From assembly GCF_026151205.1 (NCBI RefSeq), contig NC_087072.1, positions 69,501 through 133,500 of the forward strand: a DNA stretch of 64,000 nt, read 5' to 3'. Under the pieces are notes generated by a model. It was given only the letters and a program-made list of their open reading frames with translations. It was not told where the DNA came from and searched no databases. The translations under genes were made by a program, and so were the position numbers. The stretch comes from Bolinopsis microptera. Its lineage: Eukaryota > Ctenophora > Tentaculata > Lobata > Bolinopsidae. Of the stretch, positions 1 to 11,796 are shown one piece after another (the first letter of the stretch is position 1; each line of letters begins with the position of its first letter).

Positions 1-3000
1 CGTTATTTAAACAAGGAAGCTCGGGGACTATTTCTTTTAAAATGTAGCACAATCAAAATTGTTAATGGGGTCATAATTTGAGTATGGTATCATATTCATA
101 ATTTAAACAATTGTACGAACATGTTTTTAACTTACACTTTCAGGCAACCTGCACTAATATACTAAACCATTGCTTGCTCGGGGGTCCGAGTTCTCAATAC
201 TTGTATAACAATAGTATAAGATTTCTAAGTTATCTTACACAGGCAGTTTTATGTCTGTGTTTGATGTCCATCCTGTGGCACATGTGTCCAAGCCTTGTCA
301 TATCTTTGTTCTTGTAGCTTCCAGCTGGACACTCAGCTAAAAAAACACAGATTTGAGAAGTTTTCTTGGCTCTAAAGCTTTTTCAAAGTGTTTGACTTCT
401 AAACAAGTCCAAACTATCATATCACTAGTACAATTACTCCGGTCTGATTAACCAGATTTAAGGACCCCCATTCGTAACCTTACCCCATTCACACTTGCCG
501 GGTTCTTGAAAGAATACTTACCACAAGCGCAATCTGAGTTTGATTCTTTGCTAATGTTACAGGTCGCAGGAAGTGTTTAAAAAAGTATGTGCGGCTATAG
601 TTGTCACTTTTAAATTGTAATATATAATTACTTTGCCGAACTTTATTTCAACGGAATTAATGGACGCTGGATGCTCTAGCTTTTATATTAATGATCCGTT
701 CAAATTAAAATGTGGTACAAGTCAATACTTCTTTGGGACAGTTTTCACCAAAAAGTGGTCACTACGTGTAATTATTGTCCAGGAACATGACTTACTATTT
801 TAAAACATAACAATAGATAAGCTTCCAAGTTATCTTACCAAAGGCAGTTTTGTCTGTATTTGGTTGTTAATCCTGCGTCACATGTGTCACAGCTTGGTCA
901 TAGCACCATTTCCGAATATTGTTCCTTCTCCACCAGCTATGAAATGTATAGCGGTACAAGTTGCTTGTTTTCTGACGATAAGGAAAATCGTTATATAAGT
1001 ACAGTTCAGTGTGATACAGACTGAAAAATAAAGAAGTAGTTAGAAAAATATGAGCTAAAAAATATAAAATGTGAATTTTACAGAATGCCTGAATTGTCCC
1101 CTGGTCCTATAATAAGAATCCTTACAACACGCAGTCCTCCTGAGTTTTTGCGTTCCTGGCCTGGGTGGTAACTAGTTGTACACAAGGGTACTCCTTCTGA
1201 ACTGATCATATTATCAGGACATTCTTCACAGTGTTAATCATCAATATTCTTGAGCTTCCAGGTGACATGACTCTGAATAAATTGGAAATCTTTTTAAACA
1301 CGCGACGTTTGAAATCACCATAGTGAAAAGTTATTTTAAGTACAATTTATATCCTCGGTCTTTTTAAACAAGTGAAGCTCGGACTATTCTTTTAAATGTA
1401 CGCACAATCATAATTGTTAAAGGGGTCATATATTGAGTAGGATCATATTCATAATTTACACAAACTGTACGAAACCAAGTTTTTAACTAACCCTTTCAGG
1501 CAACCCAGCACTAATATAACTAAACAAATTGCTTGCTCGGGGGTCCGAGTCTCAAATACTGGTGTAACAATTAGTATAAGTTACTAAGTTATCTTACCAC
1601 AGGCAGTTTTGTCAGGTTTGATGTCCATCTCTGTGTCACATGTGTCACAGCTTGTCATTTCTTTGTTCTTGTAGCTTCCAGATGGACACTCAGCTAAAAA
1701 AAAACACAGATTGAGGAAGTTTTCTTGGTCGAAGCCATTTCAAGTGTTTTGACTTCAACAAGTCCAACTTCATATCACTAGTAAATACTCCGGTTTGACT
1801 TTCACCCAGATTTAAGGCAACATCGTACCTTCCCCAATCTCACACTTGCCGGGTCTTTTGACAAGAATACTTTCCACAAGCGGCAATCTGACGTTTGATT
1901 CTTTGCTAATGTTTACAGCGTCGCAGATGTTTTAAAAAAGTATGTGCGGCTATCCTTATAGTGTGTCACTTTAATATTGTAAATATATAATTACTTTGCC
2001 GATCTTTATTTCAACGGACATTATTGGACGCTGGATGCTTAGCTTTTATTTTAATGTCCGTTTCAAATAAAATGAGTACAAGTCAAACTTCTTTGACAGT
2101 TTTCCCAAAAGTGGTACTTACGAAATTATTGTCCAGAAACATGACTACATTTAAAACATAACAATAGTATAAGCTACAAGTTATCTTACACAGGCAGTTT
2201 TGTCCAGTATTTGTGGTTAATCCTGCGTCACATGTGTCACAGATTGTCATAGCACCATTCCAGATATGTTCCTTCTCCACACAGCTTCTGAAATTATAGC
2301 GGTAACAAGTTGCACTGTTTTCTGGACGATAAGGAATCGTTCATACAGTACAGTTCAGTGGTGATACTGAACTGAAAAATAAAGAAGTAGTTAGAAATTA
2401 ATGAGCTAAAAAAATATAAAAATGTGAATAATACAGAATGCCCTGAATTATCCCCTGGTCCTAAAAAAAGATTCCTTACCACACGCAGTCCTCCCTGAGA
2501 TTGGTTCCTGGCCAGGGTACAAGTTGTACAACAAGGTGCTCCTCTCTGAACTGATCATATTATAAGAATTCTTCACACGTGTTCATATCAATATTCTTGT
2601 AGCTTCCAGGTGGACATGACTCTGAAGAAATTGGAAATCTTTAAACAGGAGATCGTTTGAATAACCATATTGAAAAGTTATTTTCAGTACAATTTATATC
2701 CTAGGTTTTTAAAACAAGTGAAGCTCGGACTATTCTTTAACATGAACGACAATCATAATTGTTAAGGGGTCACAATTTTGAGTATGTATCATATTCATAA
2801 TTAACAAATGTACGAACAAGTTTTTAACTAACCCTTTCAAGCAAAACCAGCTCTAAATAACTAAATCATGCTTGTCGGGGGATCGAGTCTCAAATAATGT
2901 GTAAAAACAATTTTAGTATAGCTTCTAGGTTATCTTACACAGGCAGTTTTGTCAAGTGTTTATGTCCTTCCTTGCGTCACATGTTTAACAGCCTTGTCTA

Positions 3001-3573
3001 TCTTTGTTCTTGTAGCTTCCAGCTGGACACTCAGCTAAAAAAATCACAGATTTGAGAAATTTTCTTGGCTCGAGTCATTTTCAAAGTGTTTGACTTCAAA
3101 CAAGTCCAACTATCATATCAATAGTACAATACTTCCCGGTTCTGACTTAACCAAAGATTTAAGGACCCATCGTAACCTTACCCAATCTCACACTCTGCGG
3201 GTTCTTGACAAGTATACTACAACAAGCGCAATCTGAGTTTGATTCTTTGCTAATGTTACAGGCGTCGCAGAAGTTTAAAAAAGGTATGTGCAGCTATAGT
3301 TGTCATTTTAAAATTTTAATATTAATTACTTTGCGAACTTTATTCATGGACATAATTGGACGCTGTAGGCCCTTTTATTTTAATGTTCCGTTCAACAAAT
3401 AAAATGTGTACAAGTCAAACTTCTTAAAAGTTTTCCCAAAAGTGTTCCACTACTAATTATTGCTTTATTGTTCCAGACCATGGACTTAGAAAAATAATGA
3501 GCTAAAAAATATAAAAATGTGAATAATACAGAATGCCTGAATTTCCCATGGTCCTAAAATAAGATTCCTTACC
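1..3573. repeat. Tandem array of a ~1.35 kb exon-bearing unit
   Basis: The same stretch, beginning near an AAGCTCGG motif, recurs at about positions 14, 1370 and 2720, giving a period of about 1.35 kb. Two units are nearly complete. The third is shortened near 3480 and stops at 3573, right at a splice-donor copy. Each unit carries several minus-strand cysteine-rich exons between AT-rich introns. Copies differ mainly by one-base insertions and deletions, many in or beside homopolymers, and these break the reading frames. This could be decay of duplicated exons or uncorrected long-read error at a contig end; the sequence cannot separate the two. Confidence 0.8.
1598..2621 (-). CDS. Best-preserved exon cassette of a cysteine-rich (ephrin-receptor-like) extracellular protein, partial
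   Basis: On the minus strand at least three exons of the middle repeat can be read. Exon 2621-2480 follows a TTTCTTCAG acceptor, begins CPPGSYKNIDMNTCEE and ends at a GTAAGG donor. Exon 2287-2190 contains the CDTCDAGL motif and ends at GTAAGAT. Exon 1693-1598 follows a T-rich AG acceptor, reads ECPSGSYKNKEMTSCDTC and ends at GTAAGAT. A fourth motif, CDACNISKESNSDCAC, is best seen near 3270-3220 in the next copy. The CPxGSYKN...C..C spacing resembles the ephrin-receptor-like / GCC2-GCC3 cysteine-rich modules of secreted and membrane proteins. Exon 1598-1693 is 96 nt with phase 1 at both ends, as expected for shuffled extracellular modules. The gene continues beyond the window, and indels break several copies. 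Cysteine-rich modules of another family are possible. Confidence 0.5.
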
Positions 3574-6373
3574 ATTGGTAATTTAAAGTTATTGCTAACT
3601 TTGATTTAAACCAATGCTTGTTGTTATTAATCACCTGGTTTGTGGGTCTTGTAGTAATCAAGATGCTGTGGTTTTCGAAGGACTGGAAAATTTATCTCTG
3701 TCACGTCTCTGTTCCAGAACGTGCTGCTACAGTAACTGTTACCACACGTGCTTGAAGAGCAGTTTGTTGACCAAAAACCTCTACCTGTTACGTGTATCAA
3801 TACTCTGACACCTTGCAGTTCTGGTTAGAGTGATGCGCACACCTTGTCAGCGTAGAGGGAGAATTTACAGGGAAGTTATAGTCCAGGTTGTGCCGCATTA
3901 TTGGTGATTTTAGTATTGTGGAGTAGAGGTGAAGTAGAGCGAGATCTTACTGCATCCAATCCATCAGCAGAGAAGAAGTCCACACCACTTGATCGTCACT
4001 CCCCAGCACACTTTAGTTTGAAATTTCTATGGTGTCGACTCAGATCCCATTCTATTTTCCACCTCAAGTTTCTTGGTAACCAACCTGTTAATTGTATGTT
4101 TAAATCATTTCTTCATAACTATCCGAGAAACGATTAATGAATTTCATCAATTTATTATTTAATAGAAGAGGTGTTTAGCCAATTGTGAGGAATTGTAAGA
4201 TTGTCGCCCATAGTTAATCTCAGAATTTTTAGGCCGACCTTACTATGACTGTTTTCACCATGACAGTTTTTCATAGTGCAGTCAGATGTAATGCCAACAG
4301 GCACGGACAGTCATGACTAGAGGCACGTAGTGTGATTAGAGGATAACGCGAAACTCAGGCACGCCAGGAAATCTTTTCAAAAGACGTTGCCTACTTTCCT
4401 AGCTAAAAATCGTGCCTGACGTGACTGCAGGCAACAGTCTGCTAAGTTGACTCGTGCCAACCTGTCCATGAAGATAACAATTCTTATTAATTATTAACTT
4501 AATTTTTGTCGGCTATGACTTTAATAAGGCCTCTATGGTTTACTTTTTTTACTAGATGGTTTGTACAGTGGGGAGATGCATATTATCTTATAGTGGGTTC
4601 TTTTTGTCGTGCGCGCATTTGTACCACTTACAAACTGAGAAAAAATTTCACCTTTTTACTACTTCCAATTAGCATAGTAAAAACTTATCATGTTTCTTCT
4701 TGTGGATTGACAATTTCATGGACCTTCTCAGTCTGTGCTTAAAGAAATATGGTGCACTTTTTTCCAGTCACACTTTCATCTTCAATAGAATTTCAATTAA
4801 TTCCATAATGGTACAAGTACTTGGTAGGGAAAATTGATCGTGCATGGTTTAACGCGGCGAAATTCTTGTTTAAAATACTGTAGAGTGAACAAGGGGCAAT
4901 AATTTGCAAAACCCGCTTATCAATTTATTATAAGTTCGCACTTTATAGTTATTACTTAAACTTACCATTTTCGTCATACAGCAGAGGCCCCCCCAATTGA
5001 ACATAGTCATGGATAAGATGGTCAAGATGTCCTTGGTGCTGACCACTGTGAACGTTTTGGCGAAAAACCCATTGGTTCACCTTCATTCTTAGTAAAACGA
5101 ATGAAAGAAGACTTTCACAGCCTTCTTCGGTTGAGGGCTATAGAATTGGATGCAAAAGCAAAGGGTTGAACTAAGTTGTGGTGACCTTAGACTGAGCTTG
5201 CTCTCAGAAACACGGGTAATGGTACAGCAAATCGTTCGCATTAGTCTCCGGATACGTACTAGCAGTCCACCAATTCATGAGCCTTACCTTGTTGGTCGAG
5301 AGCCCTGGTTGGTGGAATGCTCTATTTTAAAGTTGCTACGAGGGCTATTGTTCGAGTGCCTAATTACACAGACGGTTGGTTCCTTAAGCTAATGCTATTC
5401 AAAGAGGTCGCTAGTAGCCAGATCACTAGTTTTACGTTAAGCATCTATTCTAGAAAACAACGTACCCGAGGCTCTCAGCTTAGGAGTTAGGACAATATTG
5501 TCGGGACGGCGCTCAAACTCTCTCTCTCCACTGAATTAAAGATCGATGTTTAAGATGAAATATAAGCCGTCTGGTCATATAGTATAGTGTGGAGCTGCTG
5601 ATTGAACGGTTTAGACAAAATAGTTGAATCCAGATGACATGGTATAGTATAAGAGAGCTTTGCCCTCATGGCTAATATGTAATATTATTGGTATTTGCTA
5701 CAGCAGATTGCTGATCATTGTATAGTTTAAAATATTTATAGCTTATTATAACCATTGATAAATTTAAGCCATAATCTTTCGCCTGCTCTCCAATATCCAC
5801 CTTGAAGGTGCATTTTTAATCCTTGAACTACACAATATAAAATCAAGCATGTTTTAGTGTAGACTTTTTGTCACAACAAGACTGCAACCTAGATAGTAAA
5901 AACTTTAAACAGAACCCCTAATGTCTGCTAACAATTTTTCGTACAGTCCTAATGTGAGCCTTGTCTCTAAAAACTTAACTGAACTAGCGTTTTGGTGTGT
6001 GCAAAAGCTCCCAGGCACGCGCATTCCTTGCCCCGTTAGTTACCTGTCCTTCCAAAACCAAACAAGCAGTCAAGGACAAAAAGTCATACACCAAATGGGC
6101 ATTATATTTTATGAATTGTTTTACATCTTTTTACTCTGTAAAATGTGCTAAAATTAAATTTCTTGTTTCATTGATCAAACTTTACACAAATATAATATAA
6201 AAACATTCTAGGGATCTGATAAGTCTACGTGAAGAACTCTGAAAACAAATTTAAATATTTAACCCAAAAAAATTAAAGTATCCAAAACTAAACAAGTTTT
6301 TCTTATGGTTTCTGTTCGAGGCTATATGTCGAAGTTATGTCAAATCTGTCAAATTACATAAATTAATTAAACC
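3574..6373. other. No gene recognised
   Basis: There is no convincing gene here. A minus-strand stretch near 3830-3650 contains a WSTNCSSSTCGNS motif reminiscent of a thrombospondin type 1 repeat, but the frame breaks straight after it. The piece 5050-5170 has about 40 open codons of unknown meaning. The rest is AT-rich unique-looking sequence. Confidence 0.5.
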
Positions 6374-7252
6374 ATGAGATACCTCTCCAAAACAGATAGC
6401 AAAGCCAACCCCCAGCATACTCTCAGGTACATCTCACAAGACCACTATGAAAGATTCCACCTTAAGTTTATCAAGTGGTCCTTGTCTGTCCATTCAAAAG
6501 CATCAAATATAGGCTGCTGGGGCGAAAGTGGGCGCCACCCCCTCTTCTTTGAAGCCTGCAAACTTGCAGTAGATTTCTATAGTCGCCTTGAAAGCACTGA
6601 AAATGAACTTCTCTCCGCTGCATTTCACGAGCAGATTATGCTGGGCCTTCCTTGGTACACCAACATCTCTAATCTTCTCACCAAATATAACTTCCCCCAC
6701 TCATCCTCTTCAAAATCCAAGCTCTCTACCCAAATCAGTCACAACATGAGGGAAGAATTTGTGGATACCTGGAAATCTGCCAAGGCATCCTCACCTAAAT
6801 TAGAATTCTACAATCAAATTAAACATGATTTTCAACCAGAAACATACTTAGGAGTGGTTAAGATCCCCGATGCTCGGAAAAGCTTAACAAGGTTTCGTAT
6901 TAGCTGCCACAATCTTTACATTGAGAGGGGCCGTTACGAAACCCCCCTAGTACCAAGAGAACATCGATGGTGCACTTTTTGCTTTTTCAGCAAGGGGCTT
7001 AAGCCTATTGAGGACGAAATTCATGTTCTAACTGACTGTTTACTCTACTCCTCAGTTAGAGAAAAATTTAACTTCCATCCCAAAAATATTACTGACCTAG
7101 CCGGTTTGCTATCAGATAAAACTCTAGACCCTACAAAATTTACTGCCACAGCAAGAGCAATCCATTCAATTCTCTCTGTGAACGAAAATTTTACAGCCTA
7201 CTATAAGAGCCCAGATTTCCACTCAAATACTGGCCAATGCATAATGCTATAG
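6374..7252 (+). pseudogene. C-terminal part of a non-LTR retrotransposon reverse transcriptase (5'-truncated LINE)
   Basis: This 292-codon open frame matches the region downstream of the polymerase domain in many invertebrate LINE ORF2 proteins. The HSKASNIGCWGESGRHPL motif occupies the usual position after the thumb. Near residues 195-225 there is a Cys-x2-Cys ... His-x4-Cys cluster (CTFC ... HVLTDC), the C-terminal zinc-binding motif of LINE proteins. No endonuclease, no polymerase motifs and no FADD box lie upstream, so the copy is truncated at its 5' end, as is common for LINE insertions. The frame stays open to its stop, so the insertion may be fairly young. An AATAAA lies at 7362 and an 8-bp repeat tail follows. 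Confidence 0.75.
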
Positions 7253-7380
7253 GACCTCAAAAATAGTATTATAAAACATTTCTATTTTATCCCTACACAT
7301 TTGTAAATAACTAGAATTGTGTAACCTTAAATTATTTCAGAATTATAACTATTGTGAATTCAATAAAATAATTATCACTT

Positions 7381-7420
7381 TTGTATCCTTGTATCCTTGT
7401 ATCCTTGTATCCTTCTATCC
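7381..7420 (+). repeat. 8-bp 3' tail repeats of the LINE fragment
   Basis: TTGTATCC is repeated five times without spacers; the last copy has one change. It begins 128 bp after the stop of the LINE frame and about 14 bp after an AATAAA. Tandem short repeats instead of poly(A) mark the 3' end in several non-LTR clades (CR1 and related elements), so this probably marks the true 3' end of the insertion. Confidence 0.7.
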
Positions 7421-9098
7421 ACATGTAACATGCGTGTTTTATCTTATAACATCTTATCTTATAACATATATTAAACCTTGACTAGCTTGCTAGATTAATA
7501 TTCGATTTTTCCACAAAGAAGAACCTTGGAAAAAATAGGGATTGACGTGCCAAGCTAATAACCTAAGCTGTATGTTTTTATGTATGTACAAAATAATTAC
7601 AAACTAATGAATACTGCACTGTGTGTTATGGATGAGTTTCAATGTGTCAAGGCGAACATTGTGAATTTCATTTAAATATAAATATTCTTTATTCACCATT
7701 TGTAGTGTCATAGATGATATTCACTGAGTCGAGTCGACTTAGGGACTGTCATTTATATTCTTTATTTACTATTAGTACAAGTTTACCTCTGATCTTTGGT
7801 GAACTCTGCTGTATTAGTATACAGTATCAACCATTACATGCCGCACGGATTCATTCATAGTCAATAGGACTGCCTCAAGATAATCAATCCACCATCTGGG
7901 TCTTTATCTCTGGCTCGCCTATCAGTCTCTTCCAATGGGGCGGGCTGTCAAGCTCTTTAAAAGCAACATGGATGGGACGCATTGTTGAGGAACGGCGTGA
8001 CAAGTGAACTTGATACATATATAGCTTCTTGCTGACAATAGCACCCTACAAATTCACCCTGTGCCCCACTTAGGAAGACCTATAAGTCTCCCATGATATG
8101 ACAGCTGGTAACAGCTGTTATTTAGGAAAGGATCATTTTCCAAATCTTTACGGTCTACTTTTATCCACACCTGAAGCTGGTCTTCCACCTCACGTGACAT
8201 TGACTGTGACAGTACAGCCCCGGTACAGGCAAAGCCTCTTCGATGCGGAGAGATGCAAGATATTAACACTTTCAAATCATCGCGTAGTGCGTACCTTGTA
8301 TACCTGCTTCAGTTACATTATCAAAAAATCACTGTCACATGATCACTCAAGCACGCATGTCACATGATCACTCACGTGACTATTTAAAGCGACTGAATTT
8401 CAAGAATAGTTTAGCAGCAAAGTTTCATCAGCACAATCACGATGTGAATTGCCAGCTCTCATATGATTGACTGTCATAACCTAAGTTAGGAAAGGGATTG
8501 ATATATATTATTCATTATAGTTCACTCTCTCTGTATCTAAGAGTGTCTACCGTATTTATCTTACGGGTTACTTTAACCAACAATTTTTTGTCATCATTTT
8601 GTAACCCTTAGCATTAGGAATGGCCGTTCTTATCATGTAATGTAATAAAATGATGTCACAAATACTAACTAACCTCAAGGTTACAGTTCTAAGTAAATAT
8701 TAATCAATAAGTATATAGACGTTAGCATTACTAATCGCACTACGTATGAGCATCCAGTATCAATTATCCTAATATAATAAGTATAAGGCTCCCTCCCTAG
8801 CGTATTGATGAGAAAAGACAATTTTTTTTTTTTTGAGAAAAGACAATTTTATTATTTATCACCAATTCAATACATAATCAATAAATATATATCCGAATAA
8901 ATTTGATTAAAAATTAAATGATACAAGTATGCTAGCAGCTAGCGCGCTTATATCACCAGTGCAGTTATACACGCTTTTATTTCGTTGCTAATTTGTGCCT
9001 CTGTTATCAGCAGCGCTTATCATCTCAACAACTATCTCATACTCGCAGCTACAGCTTGTTTTACGGATACTATACACTGTGTATAACTGATCAACGAT
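7421..9098. other. No gene recognised
   Basis: AT-rich sequence. TCACATGATCACTCA occurs twice close together at 8336-8374, each beside CACGTG-like hexamers. A GAGAAAAGACAATTTT unit is duplicated around a T-run near 8811-8852. The last ~250 bp may be the 5' UTR of the following LINE ORF1 remnant. Confidence 0.4.
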
Positions 9099-9973
9099 AT
9101 GCCGACAGTAGCTGAACGTTTCAAATTTGACTTAGTAGAGACCGATGGACAAAAGTTCCTACTTGATACCGTGAAACAGTGTAAAGTCGATTGTGTTCAA
9201 GAACTAAATCATGAGAGCGTGAACAAAATTGGTAACAAGGGGGATTTAGCGGCAAAGTTTTTGCAAGCCATGCAGCTCATTGAGAGACAGCATAACATGA
9301 TCATAAATCAGAGGGTACACGTTAGTCAGTATCAGTCTAGTATGATACAGCTGCAGGACCAAGTTATAAAACTACAGGAGCAACTATTATCTGCAAAAGA
9401 AGGACTTTCTAAGGCAATAGAGTTTAACGAACATCTCAAGACTGAGTTTTTTGAGGGTGTTCAGAAAGAAGTCAGTTCAGTTAAACAAAGTTTTAGCGAT
9501 GTGGTGAAATCCGGTAGTATCGAGAACTCAGCTGCGATTTCTACAGAATCCATTAAATCAGTTGCCAAGCAAATTGCTTTGGAGGAGGAGTTGGGTAGGA
9601 ACATCATGGTCTTTGGGCTATGCGAGGAGGTCAATGAGGAGATCAATACAAAGTCGCTGAAGTATTGGAATCATTGGGAGAGAAACCCCGAGTTGAGGCT
9701 TGTAGAATCGGCAAGAAATCACCGTCAGCTGCAAGACCGGTTAAAGTTTCCTTTTCCAGTTCTTCGATTGTGCAACAAATACTGAAGAAGTCGAGTAAAC
9801 TGTGTGAAACAGAGAGATTTAAGAGGGTGTTCCTAGCTCCAGATCGTACAGCAGAAGAGAGAGCTCAGCGTAAAGAACTTGTCCTAGAGCTAAAAAGAAG
9901 AGCTGGTATTGAGAAGGACAAAAAACTCTTCATTCGTGAAGGGAAGATTTGTAGCCTTGAGAGGCAAAAATGA
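9099..9973 (+). pseudogene. LINE ORF1-like protein (coiled coil plus RRM-like domain), broken by one frameshift
   Basis: The frame opens with an ATG at 9099. A long heptad-rich helix follows (residues ~60-150, with repeated Gln/Leu), as in trimeric LINE ORF1 proteins. After RNIMVFGL, typical of the first strand of the ORF1 RRM fold, the frame is lost near 9650-9665. It continues in another frame to 9973 with RIGKKSPSAARPVKVSF and a basic ERAQRKELVLELKRR end, both characteristic of this family. The break looks like a single lost base. No endonuclease or reverse transcriptase frame follows, so this is an ORF1-only remnant, comparable in layout to half-LINE copies. The exact clade is not determined. 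Confidence 0.7.
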
Positions 9974-10564
9974 GTTTCTAAATATTTTTCGTGTTGTGAG
10001 CAAATCAAAAAGTTTAGCTCTATGAGTATTTGTCTTCTGTGTGCTTAGTTTTTGTCGAAGGATCTAACCATTTTATTTCACTTATACAAAACTGTATAGT
10101 TTTCAAGGGGTTAATCTGGTTTTAGGCGAATCTTGTTCAGAGATCGCTGTTTCATTACTCTTAGTCAGCTGGTGCAGCCTTTATACATACTTTTATATGT
10201 ATATTTACAATTTTAAATTGCTGTTCAATATCTATTTTTAGTAAACATTAACTGGGGTAGTAAAACCCAGTTCCCAATCAATCATATTTGATAAATATTC
10301 ACGCTGTTAAAATGGGTTTTACCACACCACCACTCACATTAGCACAGTTGGTGAACGGACCCAGGCGCTGTTAAGCTTTTATGAGCCCTGGTTGACTGCT
10401 GAGAGTGGCGAAGGGGCTGATATTAATTTTATCTTAGTTTAACCTAGATTCCAATAAAATTTTAGTTTTGAGTTATAATTATATGATTTTTATGCGATAT
10501 TTAAGTTAAAGCTGCTCGCAATACATTATTGCTTAAAAATTGTTAAATATGCTCGCTATACGCT
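9974..10564. other. Possible 3' region of the ORF1-only LINE
   Basis: Non-coding. It contains GGTAGTAAAACCCAG at 10256 and AATGGGTTTTACCAC at 10313, an imperfect inverted pair, and later a GTGGCGAAGGGGC stretch. No polymerase motif is seen on either strand. It ends at the target duplication of the next short element. Confidence 0.35.
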
Positions 10565-10638
10565 TTACCTGAGGACCCCAGGCTATTATGTTCCGAATAA
10601 AGATTTGGCGGAATGACAGGCTGAGCGCGGCCCAGTAA
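10565..10638 (-). mobile_element. Short inverted-repeat element, family A (74 bp) with 8-bp TSD
   Basis: The element begins TTACCTGAGGACCCC and ends GCGCGGCCCAGTAA. It is flanked by the perfect 8-bp duplication TATACGCT at 10557-10564 and 10639-10646. Its short imperfect ends (TTACCTGRGG / TTACTGGGCC) are shared by at least five other copies in the window. The 8-bp duplication is the length produced by hAT-type transposases, but the termini are not the usual hAT ones, so the mobilising family is left open. Confidence 0.75.
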
Positions 10639-11056
10639 TATACGCTTAATTTTAGATACCGTACGTATATATTATACATATCAGCTCATAATACCAAATA
10701 ACAATAATAAATAAATTAAAAGCATTGAAGAGGTCCAAAACCAATTCAAGCATGACACAATTAGTTGAATACATTTTCATCGGAAGCTGCAAGCTTATTA
10801 ACGTTTGATTCCGTACTATATACGTTCATGATCCGTTATTATGCATTCACCTTCAGGCGGTGTCGACGGATTGCATGCGAAAAGGGTTTTTGACAGGCTG
10901 TGCCCTTACCATAATTAAACTGAACCATTGCCTGATACGATGTAAACAAGAATGTTGGATAGGTGAGCCGCGCATGAGGTTAGCTCGAACCCTGAGTCAT
11001 TTATATTAACCGTGGTCTATAAAACTGTGTTTTCAAAAACACAACAGTACCATTAA

Positions 11057-11150
11057 TTGTAGGTTTATAACCTACCAAGACGCACGCCGGGTTGGACTCG
11101 TCGACGGTCTATTTGAAACAAATATTTTACGAGCATCACTGTTAAAACTA
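11057..11150 (+). mobile_element. Short palindromic element, family B, diverged copy
   Basis: It starts TTGTAGGTTTATAACC and carries the hallmark core TTGGACTCGTCGACGGTC, followed by an ACGAGCATCACTGTTAA end. It is one of at least six copies of a ~93-bp GC-cored element. No clean flanking duplication is visible. Two reverse-oriented partial copies lie at about 11403-11450 and 11732-11797. Confidence 0.65.
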
Positions 11151-11205
11151 TTGAGGAAAACAAAATTTGGGGTCGTTCACATTTTTATTTCAATAAATAT
11201 AATAA

Positions 11206-11391
11206 TCAATAAATTAGAATAGAAACTTGTCTTCTTTTCAGCTCACTCTTCTGAGAAACGTCTTCCTCTACATTCTCAGCCTCATCCTGAACTTCATTAT
11301 CTTCATCATCAACATCATCACCCCTGTCTTCATCGTTGGTAGTGTGTGCAAGATTTAGGTCCAGTTCGTTCACATATTGCAAAAAAACCAA
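11206..11391 (-). CDS. Possible terminal exon with acidic tail, unrecognised
   Basis: A minus-strand open stretch encodes VNELDLNLAHTTNDED followed by a run rich in Asp and Glu, a short basic SELKRRQ segment and a stop. An AATAAA lies a few bases after the stop in the same orientation (about 11190). Highly acidic tails like this occur at the C-termini of many nuclear proteins and some transposases. It is enclosed by family B element pieces, so it may belong to a larger dead transposon. There is no ATG of its own and no family was recognised. Confidence 0.25.
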   Translation of the reverse strand: MVFLQYVNELDLNLAHTTNDEDRGDDVDDEDNEVQDEAENVEEDVSQKSELKRRQVSILIY

Positions 11392-11796
11392 AAACTGGAT
11401 TTTTCATTTCGACGAGTCCAACTCGGCGCGCGTCCTGGTAGATTATAAACTTACACGCTAACTACCAATCGGGAAAAACGAAGTATACGCCACAAGAGCC
11501 ACACACTGAAGAAGATTGTAAAATCTGATTATTGGATTTAATTGTAAAATCGCCAAAATACGCCCGCATTTGCTCTAACCAGAGCCCTTTCGCTTGCAGT
11601 AGGCCGTGACCGCCAAAGGCGGCAAAGATGTATATTCTACTTGTGAAACAAGCGCGTTACGCAGTACGCGTAGACACATGGTTATATTACTATTATGTAT
11701 TATTATGTGAAATACAATAGCTATGTGTATTAACGGGTGATACTCGTAAAATAATTGTTTCAAGACCGTCGACGAGTTCAACTTGGTGCGCATTTT

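Noticed and set aside
5050-5392. Open stretches resembling exon fragments (for example RMKEDFHSLLRLRAIELDAKAKG)
   Set aside because: About 40 codons with no acceptor, donor or recognisable domain. Not above chance.
8054-8367. Opposed ORFs of 73 and 89 codons
   Set aside because: Both strands are open over the same region, with no family recognised and no splice or poly(A) context. Chance is sufficient.
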